Counted from the first letter of the stretch, positions 47,728-57,532 are shown. The stretch: 64,000 nucleotides of DNA from Paenibacillus peoriae KCTC 3763 (GCF_000236805.1 NZ_AGFX01000047.1:151729-215728); one strand, 5' to 3'. The notes: generated by a model not told the origin, from the sequence alone. Program-made: numbers and translations.

Positions 47728-48828
47728 CTAAACATTAAAACGGAAATGCATAACGTCTCCGTCCTGCACCACATATTCCTTGCCTTCCAAACGAAGCTGA
47801 CCACGTTCCTTGGCCCCGTTCATAGAGCCGGCAGCGACCAAATCATCGTAGGATACAACCTCGGCGCGAATAAATCCGCGTTCAAAATCCGAGTGGATAA
47901 CGCCCGCAGCGCCAGGTGCTTTTGTTCCTTTGTGAATAGTCCATGCGCGTACTTCCTGCACACCTGCTGTGAAATACGTATATAAACCCAACAAGCGATA
48001 AGCCGCTTTGATCAGGCGGTTCAGGCCGGATTCAGCCAGTCCCAGCTCCTCAAGGAACATCGCCTTATCTTCGCCCTCCAGCTCGGCAATTTCAGACTCT
48101 ACCTTGGCACTGATCGGTACTACTTCGGCATTTTCTGCGACTGCAAATTCACGTACCTTTTGCACATATGGATTGCTATCAGCTTCCGTTACACCATCTT
48201 CACTGACATTAGCCGCGTACAGTACAGGCTTCATCGTAAGCAAATGGAGATCGCGTACAATGACACGGTCTTCGTCCGACAGTTCCACGCTGCGTGCAGG
48301 CTTGTCAGCGTACAGCGATTCCTTGATCCGTTCCAGTACTTCAACCTCTTGGGCGTACTGCTTGTTGCCGCCCTTCATGTTCTTGCGGGAACGTTCAATA
48401 CGCTTGTCTACGCTTTCGATATCCGCCAGAATCAATTCCAGATTGATCGTCTGAATGTCGCTGATCGGATCAATTTTGCCGTCCACATGGGTAATATTCT
48501 CATCTTCAAAGCAGCGCACCACATGAACAATTGCATCTACTTCACGAATATGGGCCAGAAACTTGTTACCCAGGCCCTCGCCTTTGCTGGCACCGCGCAC
48601 AAGCCCGGCAATATCAACAAACTCAAATGCCGTCGGCACCGTTTTGTTCGGTACTACCAGCTCAGTCAGCTTATCCAGCCGCTCGTCCGGTACTTCAACG
48701 ACCCCTACATTAGGGTCAATTGTACAAAATGGATAGTTTGCGGATTCCGCCCCCGCCTGCGTTATTGCGTTAAACAGTGTTGATTTGCCCACATTCGGCA
48801 AGCCCACGATCCCCGCTTTTAAAGCCAT
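47728..48828 (-). CDS. ychF: Redox-regulated ATPase/GTPase YchF
   Basis: Obg-family P-loop protein that prefers ATP and binds ribosomes. It has 366 residues. G1 is [14 protein letters not shown]3 is [20 protein letters not shown], and the C-terminal TGS domain starts near residue 280 ([14 protein letters not shown]) and includes [13 protein letters not shown]. The family NXXE in place of NKXD is consistent with ATP use; here the region reads YAANVSEDG. Confidence 0.95.
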   Translation of the reverse strand: MALKAGIVGLPNVGKSTLFNAITQAGAESANYPFCTIDPNVGVVEVPDERLDKLTELVVPNKTVPTAFEFVDIAGLVRGASKGEGLGNKFLAHIREVDAIVHVVRCFEDENITHVDGKIDPISDIQTINLELILADIESVDKRIERSRKNMKGGNKQYAQEVEVLERIKESLYADKPARSVELSDEDRVIVRDLHLLTMKPVLYAANVSEDGVTEADSNPYVQKVREFAVAENAEVVPISAKVESEIAELEGEDKAMFLEELGLAESGLNRLIKAAYRLLGLYTYFTAGVQEVRAWTIHKGTKAPGAAGVIHSDFERGFIRAEVVSYDDLVAAGSMNGAKERGQLRLEGKEYVVQDGDVMHFRFNV

Positions 48829-48960
48829 AATCAGAACAACTCCCGTTTATATAAAATATGCGTTATACCATCTGTTAGTTTACCAACCCACATTATATAG
48901 GAGAACCTATACATGCGGCAAGCATACGGCCGTGGTTTTAGGATTTTGCTGCATCGCTAT

Positions 48961-49452
48961 TTAGATTTCTTTGCTCATCTGGATATCCGTAACCCGATAA
49001 CCAGACTTGCGATATACATGCAAAGCTCGCTCATTATGCCCGAATACGTGCAGACCGATGCGAACCGCACCCAGCTTGCGGGCTTCCTGTTCCAACGCTC
49101 CCATCGTCAACGTCCCCAGACCTCGTCCCTGATATGAATTATAAACGAGAATATCCAGCAAAAAAGCTTCTTTGCCTTGCGTACCTTCTGTAATGTTGAA
49201 CCAGATATATCCCGCTTCCTCCGGGCTCTGACCAGCAATACCTGAATATTCAAGCATGTACAGGTGAGCATGGGGGGTATCCAATCTTTGCGGCAAATAT
49301 GTTGCAAAGCTTTCCTTTGCCCGTTCCGGTGCTTCTTCCACCGTCCACTCGCCTACCCGGATTTTCTCCTCCGCGAAATCCGCGAGCGAGCGCTGTTCAA
49401 AGCGTTCATATTGCTCTGCACTCATCGGAACCAATCTGATAAATCCACTCAT
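48961..49452 (-). CDS. GNAT family N-acetyltransferase
   Basis: Acetyl-CoA-dependent transferase of 163 residues with unknown substrate. The acetyl-CoA loop is NSYQGRGLGTLTMGALEQEA (key part QGRGLG), followed by LHVFGHNERALHVYRKSGY, typical of RimI-like GNATs. It overlaps the end of fni by 4 bp (ATGA), so the pair is translationally coupled; whether they share a pathway is unknown. The N-terminal lobe (EERIRVGEWTVEEAPERAKES) is acidic. Confidence 0.9.
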   Translation of the reverse strand: MSGFIRLVPMSAEQYERFEQRSLADFAEEKIRVGEWTVEEAPERAKESFATYLPQRLDTPHAHLYMLEYSGIAGQSPEEAGYIWFNITEGTQGKEAFLLDILVYNSYQGRGLGTLTMGALEQEARKLGAVRIGLHVFGHNERALHVYRKSGYRVTDIQMSKEI

Positions 49453-50546
49453 CCGTTCGCCTTCTTTCTTAGTCGAGTCGTGTCTTTAAGACCTTCAATC
49501 CCAGCTACGCCGATGCCAAACATGACTGTACGCAATTCCAGCTCCACCTGCTCCAATCGGGCTTCCAACGCCTCGCTGGAGGCGACCGCCGAACCGAGCA
49601 AGGAACGTCCGAAGCCTGCCATGTCAGCGCCCAAAGCAAGCGCCTTGGCGGCATCGACACCGTCTCTCAATCCACCGCTGCCGATCAGAGCACCATTGGG
49701 CTGAACGGCTCTGACTTCTACGATGCAATCTGCGGTGGAGTTCCCCCAATCGGCAAACGCTTCCGCCGCCGCACGGCGTACAGGATCGGGATTGCGGAAT
49801 TTTTCCACCTGGCTCCAGCTTGTCCCGCCTGCGCCAGCGACATCAATAAAAGCAGCACCCGCATCATATAGTCTAGAGGCCGTTTCGCCATCAATGCCCC
49901 AGCCTACTTCCTTGACTCCTACAGGCACTGAAAGCTGACGGCACAGCTCCTCGATACGCCCAAGCAGACCGCTGAAATTTATATTCCCTTCGGGTTGAAA
50001 AATCTCCTGCAATCCGTTCAAATGCAGTACCAGCATGTCCGCTCCGGCAATTTCCACGGCACGACGACAATCGTCCACACCAAATCCGTAGTTTAGCTGT
50101 ACCGCCCCCAGATTGGCGAATATCGGTATACTGGGTGCCAGACGGCGAACCGCAAAGGTTGAAGCCAATTCTTCCCTTTCCACCGCAGCTCTTACCGAGC
50201 CAACTCCCAACGCCCAGCCACGCTTCTCAGCCGTCTCTGCCAATCGCTCATTAATCGCTCCCGTCTCAGCGCTGCCGCCTGTCATGGAGCTTATGAGCAG
50301 CGGTGTACGCACAGTGCGTCCCAGAAAGGCAGTATTCAGACGCACCTCGTCAAAATGCAGTTCCGGCAGTGCGCAGTGCTTAAAGGCATACCGCTCCAGC
50401 CCGCTGGTGATGCCTTGTCCCGCCACATCTTCTTGCAGACAAAGGCGGACGTGCTCAATCTTCCGTTCACCTGTCCGCGCAGCAGGCAGCAAAGAGCCGG
50501 ATCTGCCAGAACTCTCAGGTGATCCTTTTTGCTCTGTATTACTCAT
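49449..50546 (-). CDS. fni: Type 2 isopentenyl-diphosphate delta-isomerase
   Basis: FMN-dependent isomerisation of IPP and DMAPP for isoprenoid synthesis (undecaprenyl phosphate, menaquinone). It has 365 residues. The N-terminal RKIEHVRLCL, the FMN region LISSMTGGSAETGAIN, LHLNGLQEIFQPEGN and VKEVGWGIDGETASRLYDAGA are family features, and IGSGGLRDGVDAAKALALGA holds the phosphate-binding loop. The first 25 residues are Ser/Gly-rich and poorly conserved in type. GNAT is coupled downstream. Confidence 0.94.
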   Translation of the reverse strand: MSNTEQKGSPESSGRSGSLLPAARTGERKIEHVRLCLQEDVAGQGITSGLERYAFKHCALPELHFDEVRLNTAFLGRTVRTPLLISSMTGGSAETGAINERLAETAEKRGWALGVGSVRAAVEREELASTFAVRRLAPSIPIFANLGAVQLNYGFGVDDCRRAVEIAGADMLVLHLNGLQEIFQPEGNINFSGLLGRIEELCRQLSVPVGVKEVGWGIDGETASRLYDAGAAFIDVAGAGGTSWSQVEKFRNPDPVRRAAAEAFADWGNSTADCIVEVRAVQPNGALIGSGGLRDGVDAAKALALGADMAGFGRSLLGSAVASSEALEARLEQVELELRTVMFGIGVAGIEGLKDTTRLRKKANG

Positions 50547-50722
50547 CTATATTTCACCTCATCCAAATCGCTCTGTTTATCGGTATCGGGGCCATGAAGC
50601 ACAAATAAGACCGTTCCCGAACACGGTAACCGATCTGTTTATCGTCTCCTGTATCAGAGCCTTTAAAAACGTCAATTTAAGATATCTTCATTGTATCATG
50701 GATGGAAAAATATATACATCGC

Positions 50723-50748
50723 AAAAACCGCTCCCATTGAAGGGGCGG
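50723..50748 (-). terminator. Intrinsic terminator of the DMT-Crp-DMT operon
   Basis: On the minus strand CCGCCCC and GGGAGCGG pair with one mismatch, and T5 follows (50723-50727). It lies about 45 nt after the last stop of the operon. Confidence 0.65.
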
Positions 50749-50792
50749 CTTCTTTTCTTACCCTGTCAGGATATAGGCCGTCTTGCCTCAAT

Positions 50793-51284
50793 TCATCCCT
50801 CCAGTGAGTCAGGTACAGGCGTAATGTTTTTTTGTTGCTCCTTCGTACGCCCCTGACCAAGCTTGAATACCAGAATACCGCCGATAATAACCAGCACCCC
50901 GATCAGCTTATTAAAGGTGAACGGGATCTTTTCCAGCCCCAGCCAGCCCAGCGAATCCCACAACAGAGCAGTACCTAATTGTGCCGTCAATACAATCGAG
51001 ATCGCATAGGTTGGGCCAAGCCGCTTCATGCCTTGTACCAGACAGAACACGACGCCGACACCAATCATTCCACTGAACCAGTACCACAGCTGCATATACT
51101 GCAACGTAAATGTATTTTTCCCTTCAAAAATAAGACTTCCGAGCAAGGAAGCCAGAAAGCCTGTGCCCAGCACCAATGTAGTTGTAGCCCATGAACCTGT
51201 CCGCTCATTCACCTTATTGTTGAATATCGTTTGCAAACTGACCAAGGCACCTGCGATAATCGCCAGTACAATCCCTAATAACAT
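50793..51284 (-). CDS. DMT_YdcZ (DUF606) family membrane transporter subunit
   Basis: A 163-residue protein with five predicted membrane segments, a half-size drug/metabolite transporter of the DUF606 type. Such proteins often come in pairs. The start MLLGIVLAIIAGALVSLQTIFNNK is typical, and GVGVVFCLVQGMKRLGPTYA (shortened) is the conserved middle. A second member is encoded at 52084-52512 with a Crp/Fnr regulator between them. Substrate unknown. The ATG has GGGGAG upstream. Confidence 0.88.
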   Translation of the reverse strand: MLLGIVLAIIAGALVSLQTIFNNKVNERTGSWATTTLVLGTGFLASLLGSLIFEGKNTFTLQYMQLWYWFSGMIGVGVVFCLVQGMKRLGPTYAISIVLTAQLGTALLWDSLGWLGLEKIPFTFNKLIGVLVIIGGILVFKLGQGRTKEQQKNITPVPDSLEG

Positions 51285-51315
51285 GATTTCAACTCTCCCC
51301 TGATAATCCTTTGGT

Positions 51316-52020
51316 TTATATAGACTCGTAAATATTCTGGCCTGCCAGCTCGTTTAAACCTTGTCTGTCCCGAATGACAATGTAACCTTTTGTCCGCTCA
51401 ACCCATCCATCCTCAATCATCTTGCGTATGACACGGTTAAGATGCCTGTAGCTGGTTCCGATCAGATTGGCCACATCCACCAGGCTGGATACCCGTAATT
51501 CCTCATGAAAGGCGGAATCAGATTCCTCAAAAGAAACGGATAGCAGGTAGCTCGCCAGCCTGACTTCGACGGGGTACATGAGATTAAAATTGGAAAAGTC
51601 GGAGTCCAGGCAAAACTTTCGTGTGACAACATCCAGTAAAAATTGCAGTAAAGGGGCATAGTCGCTTCCGTATTTATGCATCCATTGATGGTGGATGCCG
51701 ATCACATAGATCGGAGACACCGCCTCTACCGTGTTAATTACGTGACTACTGCGAATATATTCAACATCTCCAATGACTTCGATCGGTTTTTTGAAGCAGA
51801 GGATCAGTGTCTTGCCTTCTGTAGAGCTGGTATAAATCTTGACCTTGCCCTGTACCAATATGTACAGATATTCAATAGTATCCCCCTGTGAGCAAAGCTT
51901 TTCCCCTTGTTCCAAACGATGCAGCGATAAATGAGGACGCAGTGGCTCATAGAGTATGGATTCCAGCTGGTGCAGCTGCAAAAAATGTTGCAGTTGCTCT
52001 TGGTCCTGAATTTCTCTCAT
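51316..52020 (-). CDS. Crp/Fnr family transcriptional regulator (YeiL-like)
   Basis: A 234-residue regulator with an N-terminal cyclic-nucleotide-type sensor domain (LEQGEKLCSQGDTIEYLYILVQG, about residues 30-130) and a C-terminal winged helix (SLVDVANLIGTSYRHLNRVIR). It has no FNR-like N-terminal Cys cluster, so no iron-sulfur sensing is expected. The start is ATG 52020 with AAGGTGAG 7 nt upstream; a TTG at 52038 is the alternative. It lies between two DUF606 transporters in one operon and probably controls them. Confidence 0.88.
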   Translation of the reverse strand: MREIQDQEQLQHFLQLHQLESILYEPLRPHLSLHRLEQGEKLCSQGDTIEYLYILVQGKVKIYTSSTEGKTLILCFKKPIEVIGDVEYIRSSHVINTVEAVSPIYVIGIHHQWMHKYGSDYAPLLQFLLDVVTRKFCLDSDFSNFNLMYPVEVRLASYLLSVSFEESDSAFHEELRVSSLVDVANLIGTSYRHLNRVIRKMIEDGWVERTKGYIVIRDRQGLNELAGQNIYESI

Positions 52021-52083
52021 TCCTAAGCTCACCTTCAATTCTGCGTTCTGGACTTTTTCGACGAATAACGAATGAAGTTCTAG

Positions 52084-52512
52084 TTAAAGCTTCAAAATAA
52101 CCACACCCGCAATCATCATGCCAATGCCTATAAACTGCGGCAGCCTCATTTTTTGCTTCACTAGACCGAACCATCCCCTGATATCTGCCAGGAAGGTTAA
52201 ACACAGCTGGGAAATCAACAGAGCCGAAATCGTGAACGTTACCCCGATATGCTGAATAGCCGTAACTTCACTGAATATAATAATAGCTGCAAATGCACCA
52301 CCCCATAGATACATCGGCTTTACCTGTTTCATTTCGGCCACACGTCCGTCCCGTGTAACCATCCAGACCAAGGCAGCCAAAATAAAGCCAGTTAATTGAG
52401 TAACTGTAGCTGCCTGCCATGTACCGATATCATGACTGATTCGTGTATTCGCCACCCCTTGCAGCGTAATGCAAGCGCCTCCTAGAAAAGCAAACAAAAT
52501 TCCTCTCATCAA
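52084..52512 (-). CDS. DMT_YdcZ (DUF606) family membrane transporter subunit
   Basis: A 142-residue protein with five membrane segments; first gene of a three-gene operon. It starts MRGILFAFLGGACITLQGVANTR, close in pattern to its partner at 50793. The two may form a heterodimer, since each is half the size of ordinary DMT transporters. The substrate is unknown. Only the regulator gene lies between them, 64 bp downstream of this one. Confidence 0.87.
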   Translation of the reverse strand: MMRGILFAFLGGACITLQGVANTRISHDIGTWQAATVTQLTGFILAALVWMVTRDGRVAEMKQVKPMYLWGGAFAAIIIFSEVTAIQHIGVTFTISALLISQLCLTFLADIRGWFGLVKQKMRLPQFIGIGMMIAGVVILKL

Positions 52513-52721
52513 TCGTTATTCTCCCCGTGTAAATGACGTTTTTATATATTAAAGTATAGGGCAGACTTCCAATAAAGGACATATGTCCTCAACAGCCAGA
52601 GGAGCTGGATATTACGCGCACAATCAATCGTCATCTCGCCTTTGGACATGGTATCTATATTTGTTTGGGGGCAAGTATTTTCCCTTCATTTGGATATACC
52701 TGTCGTATCGGTGTATCAAAT

Positions 52722-52762
52722 AAAAGGCAGCCCGAATTCGATGACTTCGAATTTAGGCTGCT
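52722..52762 (-). terminator. Intrinsic terminator after the histidine kinase gene
   Basis: On the minus strand GGAGCAGCCTAAATTCGA and TCGAATTCGGGCTGCC form a stem of about 15 bp, followed by TTTTATTT, 17 nt after the kinase stop. Confidence 0.8.
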
Positions 52763-52778
52763 CCTAACCGCTGGCTCC

Positions 52779-53843
52779 TCACTTTTCTACTTTTAATTGG
52801 ACTGTGAATGTTGTTCCCACGCCCAGTTCGCTCTTAACCGATATGACCCCGCCAACCAGTTCAATCACGCGCAGTGAAAGCGCAAGTCCAAGCCCGTTTC
52901 CCTCTGCATGATGTGAAGGATCGCCCTGATAGAATTTATCGAAAATATGCTTCATCGTTTCCTCGTCCATGCCGCAGCCCGTGTCTGATACCATGACGGT
53001 AATCGTATCTTCGTCCGAAATTTGCCTTAGGATGATCGTTCCACCGGGAGATGTAAATTTTAGCGCATTGGAGATCAGATTGTGCCATACAATCTCCATC
53101 ATGCTTTCATCCGCGTGAATGATGGCTCGTTCCCCTATATCCACCACCAATTCAATGTTTTTTTCTTCCCATGCATTTTCAAAATAAAGAGCGCAGTCGC
53201 ACAGCTGCCTGCACAGGTCGTAGGGGTCGGACGCAGGGCTGATCTCCTGATTCTCCAATTTGCTTAACTTAAGTATGTTGACTACGAGTGTTGCTAGTTT
53301 ATTAGTGGAAAAAATGATTGTATCCGTATAATCCTTCCGAAGCTCCGGCGGCAAATCATCCTGCTTCAGTGCCATAGCGTAGCCGTGAATGACAGACAGC
53401 GGGGTCTTGATTTCATGGGATACATTGGCAATAAAGTCGTTTTTCAGCGTTTCAATGCTGCCCAACTCTTCGACCATCTTGTTGAAATCCTCAAACATCA
53501 CGTCTACATAATCCTTCTTGTCTGCTTTGTGAATGGGTTCGAGATAGACCGAAAAGTCACCCTCAGCAACCTGTTTTGCCGCCTCACTAAGTTTTCGCAT
53601 GGGCTTATCAAATTTGTTGTACTTTTGTCGAGCGGTAACAAGGCAATATATGAGGCTTACGATGATCCAATAACCTGAGATCCCGAAGATGTACTGCCAC
53701 GGGAGGTATTCTCCGGGAATATACGCGTTATAGATTAACGCTTGCCCTGCGGTTAGTGTGGACAGCAAAAAATAGGTGACCAAAAAATCTTTCCATGAAA
53801 AATAAGATGACATAATCCGGACATCCGGCTTCAACTTCTTCAT
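52779..53843 (-). CDS. Sensor histidine kinase
   Basis: A 354-residue membrane kinase. Two membrane segments (about residues 13-35 and 47-67) enclose only a short external loop, so it probably senses within or near the membrane. Then come a HAMP domain (about 68-125), the H-box NVSHEIKTPLSVIHGYA, the N-box NLISNALKF, the G1 box DTGCGMD and the G2 box GNGLGLAL. It overlaps the response-regulator gene by 4 bp and is the second gene of the pair. No signal or target is evident. Confidence 0.93.
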   Translation of the reverse strand: MKKLKPDVRIMSSYFSWKDFLVTYFLLSTLTAGQALIYNAYIPGEYLPWQYIFGISGYWIIVSLIYCLVTARQKYNKFDKPMRKLSEAAKQVAEGDFSVYLEPIHKADKKDYVDVMFEDFNKMVEELGSIETLKNDFIANVSHEIKTPLSVIHGYAMALKQDDLPPELRKDYTDTIIFSTNKLATLVVNILKLSKLENQEISPASDPYDLCRQLCDCALYFENAWEEKNIELVVDIGERAIIHADESMMEIVWHNLISNALKFTSPGGTIILRQISDEDTITVMVSDTGCGMDEETMKHIFDKFYQGDPSHHAEGNGLGLALSLRVIELVGGVISVKSELGVGTTFTVQLKVEK

Positions 53844-54511
53844 TGAAGCACTGCCTTGTAGCCAAGACCATGCACCGTCATGATCTTAAAATCCTCACAG
53901 CAGGAAAACTTGTCCCTGAGCTTGACAATATAAACATCCACCGCACGAAGGCTGGTTTGGCTCTCAATGCCCCAAAACTCGTCCATCAGTTGGGCACGTG
54001 AAAAGGTACGCTTAGGATAGGAGAGCAATTTATAGAGAATATTAAATTCCCTGACCGTCACGGGAACTTCTCTACCGTTCACCGTTGCAGTCCTATCATC
54101 TGCATCCATCAAAAGGCTCCCTACCCTCAGCTTTTTCTCATGGGCAATATTGGCCCGTCGAAGCAGCGCCCCCACTCGCAAGACCAGTTCATCCATATTA
54201 ATCGGTTTCACCATGTAATCGTCAATGCCTGCAAGGAAGCCTTTTTGTTTGGAGGAAATATCGTCACGGGCCGTAATAAAAAGAATAGGGATTGTTTTGT
54301 TAATACCTCTGACCGTCTCCGCAAATTCAAAGCCGTCGATTTCCGGCATCATGACGTCGGATATGAGAAGGTCATACAAATTGTTATACATCAAGTCATA
54401 TGCCTCCCGCGCATTCAGGCAACCTTTGGCTTTGTATCCGTTGTTGCTTAAATAGGTGCAGATAATTTGGTTGAGCTTGGTATCGTCCTCGACAACAAGT
54501 ATGTTGATCAT
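53840..54511 (-). CDS. OmpR-family response regulator
   Basis: A 223-residue regulator: a receiver domain with the phospho-acceptor Asp in LLISDVMMPEIDG and the conserved Lys in MVKPIN, then a winged-helix domain (SLRAVDVYIVKLRDKF). It is cotranscribed with the kinase. The alcohol dehydrogenase gene is divergently placed 220 bp away, so the shared intergenic region could hold binding sites, although I see no direct repeat that proves it. Confidence 0.94.
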   Translation of the reverse strand: MINILVVEDDTKLNQIICTYLSNNGYKAKGCLNAREAYDLMYNNLYDLLISDVMMPEIDGFEFAETVRGINKTIPILFITARDDISSKQKGFLAGIDDYMVKPINMDELVLRVGALLRRANIAHEKKLRVGSLLMDADDRTATVNGREVPVTVREFNILYKLLSYPKRTFSRAQLMDEFWGIESQTSLRAVDVYIVKLRDKFSCCEDFKIMTVHGLGYKAVLQ

Positions 54512-54732
54512 AAAAACGTCCTTTCCAAGGGAATAGAATTATGAATCATCATAATAGGCAGATATTAAAAAAATGTTTGAGTAGCTTTTTCATTAATATT
54601 TCGCACACATTTCTTCAACATATTTGAAACATTCCTGCTGCATGATAAGGCAATCCAATCCCTCATTGGAAGCTGTTGAAGTAAAAAAACGTGCAGACGA
54701 ACGATTATAATTCATAGGGAGTGAAGTCAGAA

Positions 54733-55749
54733 ATGAAGGCAGCGATCTATTATGGCAAAAATGATATTCGGATTGAGGAAAAATCAATTCCGATTGTGGC
54801 TCCCAAAGATGTCCTGGTCAAAAATTTGTGCGGCGGGATCTGCGGTACAGATATTAATATCGTCAAGGCCGGTAAAGGAGATATGGGAATCCGGCTTGGT
54901 TCGGAATTTGGACATGAAATGGTCGGCGATGTTGTAGAAATTGGATCTGAAGTGTCTCCACAGATCAAAGTCGGGATGCGTGTAGGGATTAATCCCATTA
55001 CAGCAAAAAAAGTTGGGAGACGGTTGTCCCTGGAATGTTCCGGATTCTCCCAGTATGTCCTGGTGGAAGATGCTGAGCTTAACCATAATCTGTATGAAAT
55101 CGATAAAAGTGTTCCCTTAGAGGTCGCGTCACTGCTGGAACCGATGGCCGTTGGACGGCACGGTGCTTTTAGCGCGAACCCGCAGCCAACCGATAATATT
55201 GTCGTTCTGGGCGCAGGTCCGATCGGACTTCTCGCTGCTGCCAGCTTGATTGCTGAAGGCATGGACAACGTCTGTGTCGTCGATATTGACGAATGGCGAT
55301 TGGCAAAAGCTGCTGGAATAGGTGCTGTAACCGTAAATACAGCAGAAACAACACTTGAAGAAGGCTTGGCAGCACATTTTGGTACCATGAACGTTTACGG
55401 TCTTGACGTCCCCAATGTAGATGTGTTTATAGATGCAGCAGGTGCTCCGGTTTTGTTTGAAAGCGTTATGAGAATCGTTAAACCCGAGGCCAGAATTTCA
55501 ATTATTGCCGTTTATAAAACGGAGGTGCCAGTCAGCTTGCACCAAATCATGTCAAAAGAAGTAGTAATTAAGGGTTCTAGCGGCTATACCCACGAAGATT
55601 TTTGCAAGGTTGTAGAGCATCTCAAAAATTTCAAGAATGAGCTTTCCACCCTGACAACGCAGGTATACAAGCTTGATGATATTCAAGAGGCCTTTAATAA
55701 GGCCATTGATGCTAAGGAAACAGTGAAAGTGGTTGTGGATTTAACGTGA
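54733..55749 (+). CDS. Zinc-type medium-chain alcohol/polyol dehydrogenase lacking the structural zinc loop
   Basis: NAD(P)-dependent dehydrogenase of 338 residues. Catalytic zinc ligands are in place: Cys in GGICGTD, His-Glu in FGHEMVG, and Glu in LLEPMAVGRHG. The Rossmann loop is VLGAGPIGL. The four-Cys structural zinc lobe that normally follows NP(L/I) is missing; the segment reads NPITAKKVGRRLSLECSGF with a single Cys. The substrate is unknown; sorbitol, butanediol or threonine-type dehydrogenases are the nearest in style. The start is ATG 54733 with GGGAG 11 nt upstream. It is divergent from the two-component system. Confidence 0.9.
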   Translation: MKAAIYYGKNDIRIEEKSIPIVAPKDVLVKNLCGGICGTDINIVKAGKGDMGIRLGSEFGHEMVGDVVEIGSEVSPQIKVGMRVGINPITAKKVGRRLSLECSGFSQYVLVEDAELNHNLYEIDKSVPLEVASLLEPMAVGRHGAFSANPQPTDNIVVLGAGPIGLLAAASLIAEGMDNVCVVDIDEWRLAKAAGIGAVTVNTAETTLEEGLAAHFGTMNVYGLDVPNVDVFIDAAGAPVLFESVMRIVKPEARISIIAVYKTEVPVSLHQIMSKEVVIKGSSGYTHEDFCKVVEHLKNFKNELSTLTTQVYKLDDIQEAFNKAIDAKETVKVVVDLT

Positions 55750-55928
55750 AATCCCACCAATTATGGGGTTGATTTTTGACTCAAATTCCGATAACCATAG
55801 CCTATCTAAGTGACAGGGCTTCGCAGGAGGTAGTCCAGGAAATAAAAAGCGCATTTCACGTGCTGGATACGTGGATCATCCGAAGCAGAAGTGCGATGCG
55901 ATCTTACTATTTTAATCGAATACCAACT

Positions 55929-55957
55929 GCCCTGTCGTCGCGATGGGGCTCTTTTAT
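55929..55957 (+). terminator. Probable terminator after the alcohol dehydrogenase gene
   Basis: GCCCTGTCG and CGATGGGGC pair (with two G-U pairs) around a tiny loop, followed by TCTTTTATT. It lies 180 bp after the stop; the stretch between holds no convincing gene. Confidence 0.55.
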
Positions 55958-56020
55958 TAACCAATTCCGGCGAAGGAACGTGTCTCACCAGTTAACAATC
56001 CCGGCATTGATCTACTCATC

Positions 56021-57532
56021 CTACAAGAGTGGTGAAAGCAGCCGGGCGAGCGATTCCATCAAGCGTTTGAACAAACGCTTTTTCATAAATTCCTCGCGCA
56101 CAATTAGGCTGGCAGAATGCAAATCCCGTTCGTAATCCTTCACCATCTGCTGTACACTGTGCGTTTGAATCAGCAGAGCATTGACTTCAAAGTTCAGATG
56201 GAAGCTGCGCATGTCCATATTGGCAGTTCCGATGGTAGCAACTTCCCCATCAATGATGAGCAGCTTGGAGTGAAGAAACCCTTTTTCATATTCATATACC
56301 TTGACCCCTACCTCCAGCAACGATTGGAAGTATGAATGGGACGCGAGAAACGGCAGCCACTTGTCCGGTTTCGCAGGAAACAGAATGCGCACATCCAGAC
56401 CGGAGAGAGCAGCCATCCGCAGGGCAGTCAGAATATCCTCATCCGGGATGAAATAAGGAGTGGCGATCCAGACCGACTTGCGAGCGGACGTGATCATGGA
56501 GAAAAACAAATTTTTGAGCGTTCTCCGCTCATTATCCGGGCCGCTGGCAATGATCTGCACGCCTCCGTCTGTAATCGGTTCAATATTGGGAGACAGATAT
56601 TCCTTATCCAGCACCGATTCGCCTGTCATATGAAGCCAGTCCTGCAAAAATATAAGCTGCAGCGTCCGCACAGCCTCACCCTTCACAATCATGTGCGTGT
56701 CACGCCAGAAGCCGTAGGCTTTATTGCGACTAAGATACTCATCCCCTACATTCAGACCGCCAATCAGCCCGATACTGCCGTCAATGACCACGATTTTACG
56801 GTGATTACGGTAGTTTACCCGGCTGGAGAAGAACAAAATCCGCGCGCCGCCGTATGCAACGACTTCTACTCCTGCATCTCTCATCTCCTTCAAAAATGCC
56901 TTCGACAACTGAATGCTGCCCACCGCATCGTACATAAACCGAACCTTGACGCCTGCTTTCGCCTTTTCGATCAAAATTTTCTGAATGCTTGTACCGATAT
57001 CATCCGACCGGAAAATGTAATATTCCATATGGATATGATGCTGCGCCTTACGCAGCTCTTCCAGCAAAGTGGAGAAGGTTTCATCCCCATTGTTCAGAAT
57101 TCGGGTTTCCGTTGCAAAATAAATCGGGGAGCGGGCCAGTCTACGAGCCAAACGCATTAACTGCTGCTGCTCATCTGTAAAGCAGGTCAGATCACGTTTG
57201 ACGTGCATGGCATCCTTTTCAATCCGCTCGTAAGCCTGTTGGTCACGCAATGCCTTTTTGTCATACTTGCGGCGTTTGAAAACATTTTGCCCAAACAAAA
57301 AGTAAAGAGGAAGTCCAACAACCGGCAGCAAAGCCAGCAGTAAAATCCATGACATCGTAGTGGAAGGATTGCGATTCTCCGTAAAAATAATCAGACTGAT
57401 AGAGATAACCGTCAGAGTAGAAAAGATACTGATGACAGTCCCTTCATTTGTGCCGATGGAATTAAACAAGCCAAAATAATAAAAAATAAACACCAAAACC
57501 GCGATCAACACGGCTAGCAAACTTCGCCTCAT
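56021..57532 (-). CDS. cls: Cardiolipin synthase (phospholipase D family)
   Basis: Condenses phosphatidylglycerol to cardiolipin at the membrane. It has 503 residues: two N-terminal membrane segments (about residues 5-25 and 35-55, then FFLFGQN-like PLYFLFGQNVF), followed by two PLD motifs, NHRKIVVIDGSIGLIGG and FLHSKLLIIDGEVATIGTAN. The start is ATG 57532 with GAGG 6 nt upstream; a TTG at 57550 is unlikely. It is a single gene between the ADH and the TetR operon. Bacillales usually carry several cls paralogues; which one this is cannot be told. Confidence 0.94.
   Translation of the reverse strand: MRRSLLAVLIAVLVFIFYYFGLFNSIGTNEGTVISIFSTLTVISISLIIFTENRNPSTTMSWILLLALLPVVGLPLYFLFGQNVFKRRKYDKKALRDQQAYERIEKDAMHVKRDLTCFTDEQQQLMRLARRLARSPIYFATETRILNNGDETFSTLLEELRKAQHHIHMEYYIFRSDDIGTSIQKILIEKAKAGVKVRFMYDAVGSIQLSKAFLKEMRDAGVEVVAYGGARILFFSSRVNYRNHRKIVVIDGSIGLIGGLNVGDEYLSRNKAYGFWRDTHMIVKGEAVRTLQLIFLQDWLHMTGESVLDKEYLSPNIEPITDGGVQIIASGPDNERRTLKNLFFSMITSARKSVWIATPYFIPDEDILTALRMAALSGLDVRILFPAKPDKWLPFLASHSYFQSLLEVGVKVYEYEKGFLHSKLLIIDGEVATIGTANMDMRSFHLNFEVNALLIQTHSVQQMVKDYERDLHSASLIVREEFMKKRLFKRLMESLARLLSPLL

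Noticed and set aside
55776-56135. Plus-strand frame of 119 codons after the alcohol dehydrogenase gene
   Set aside because: It overlaps the end of cls, contains the terminator hairpin and has no ribosome site.
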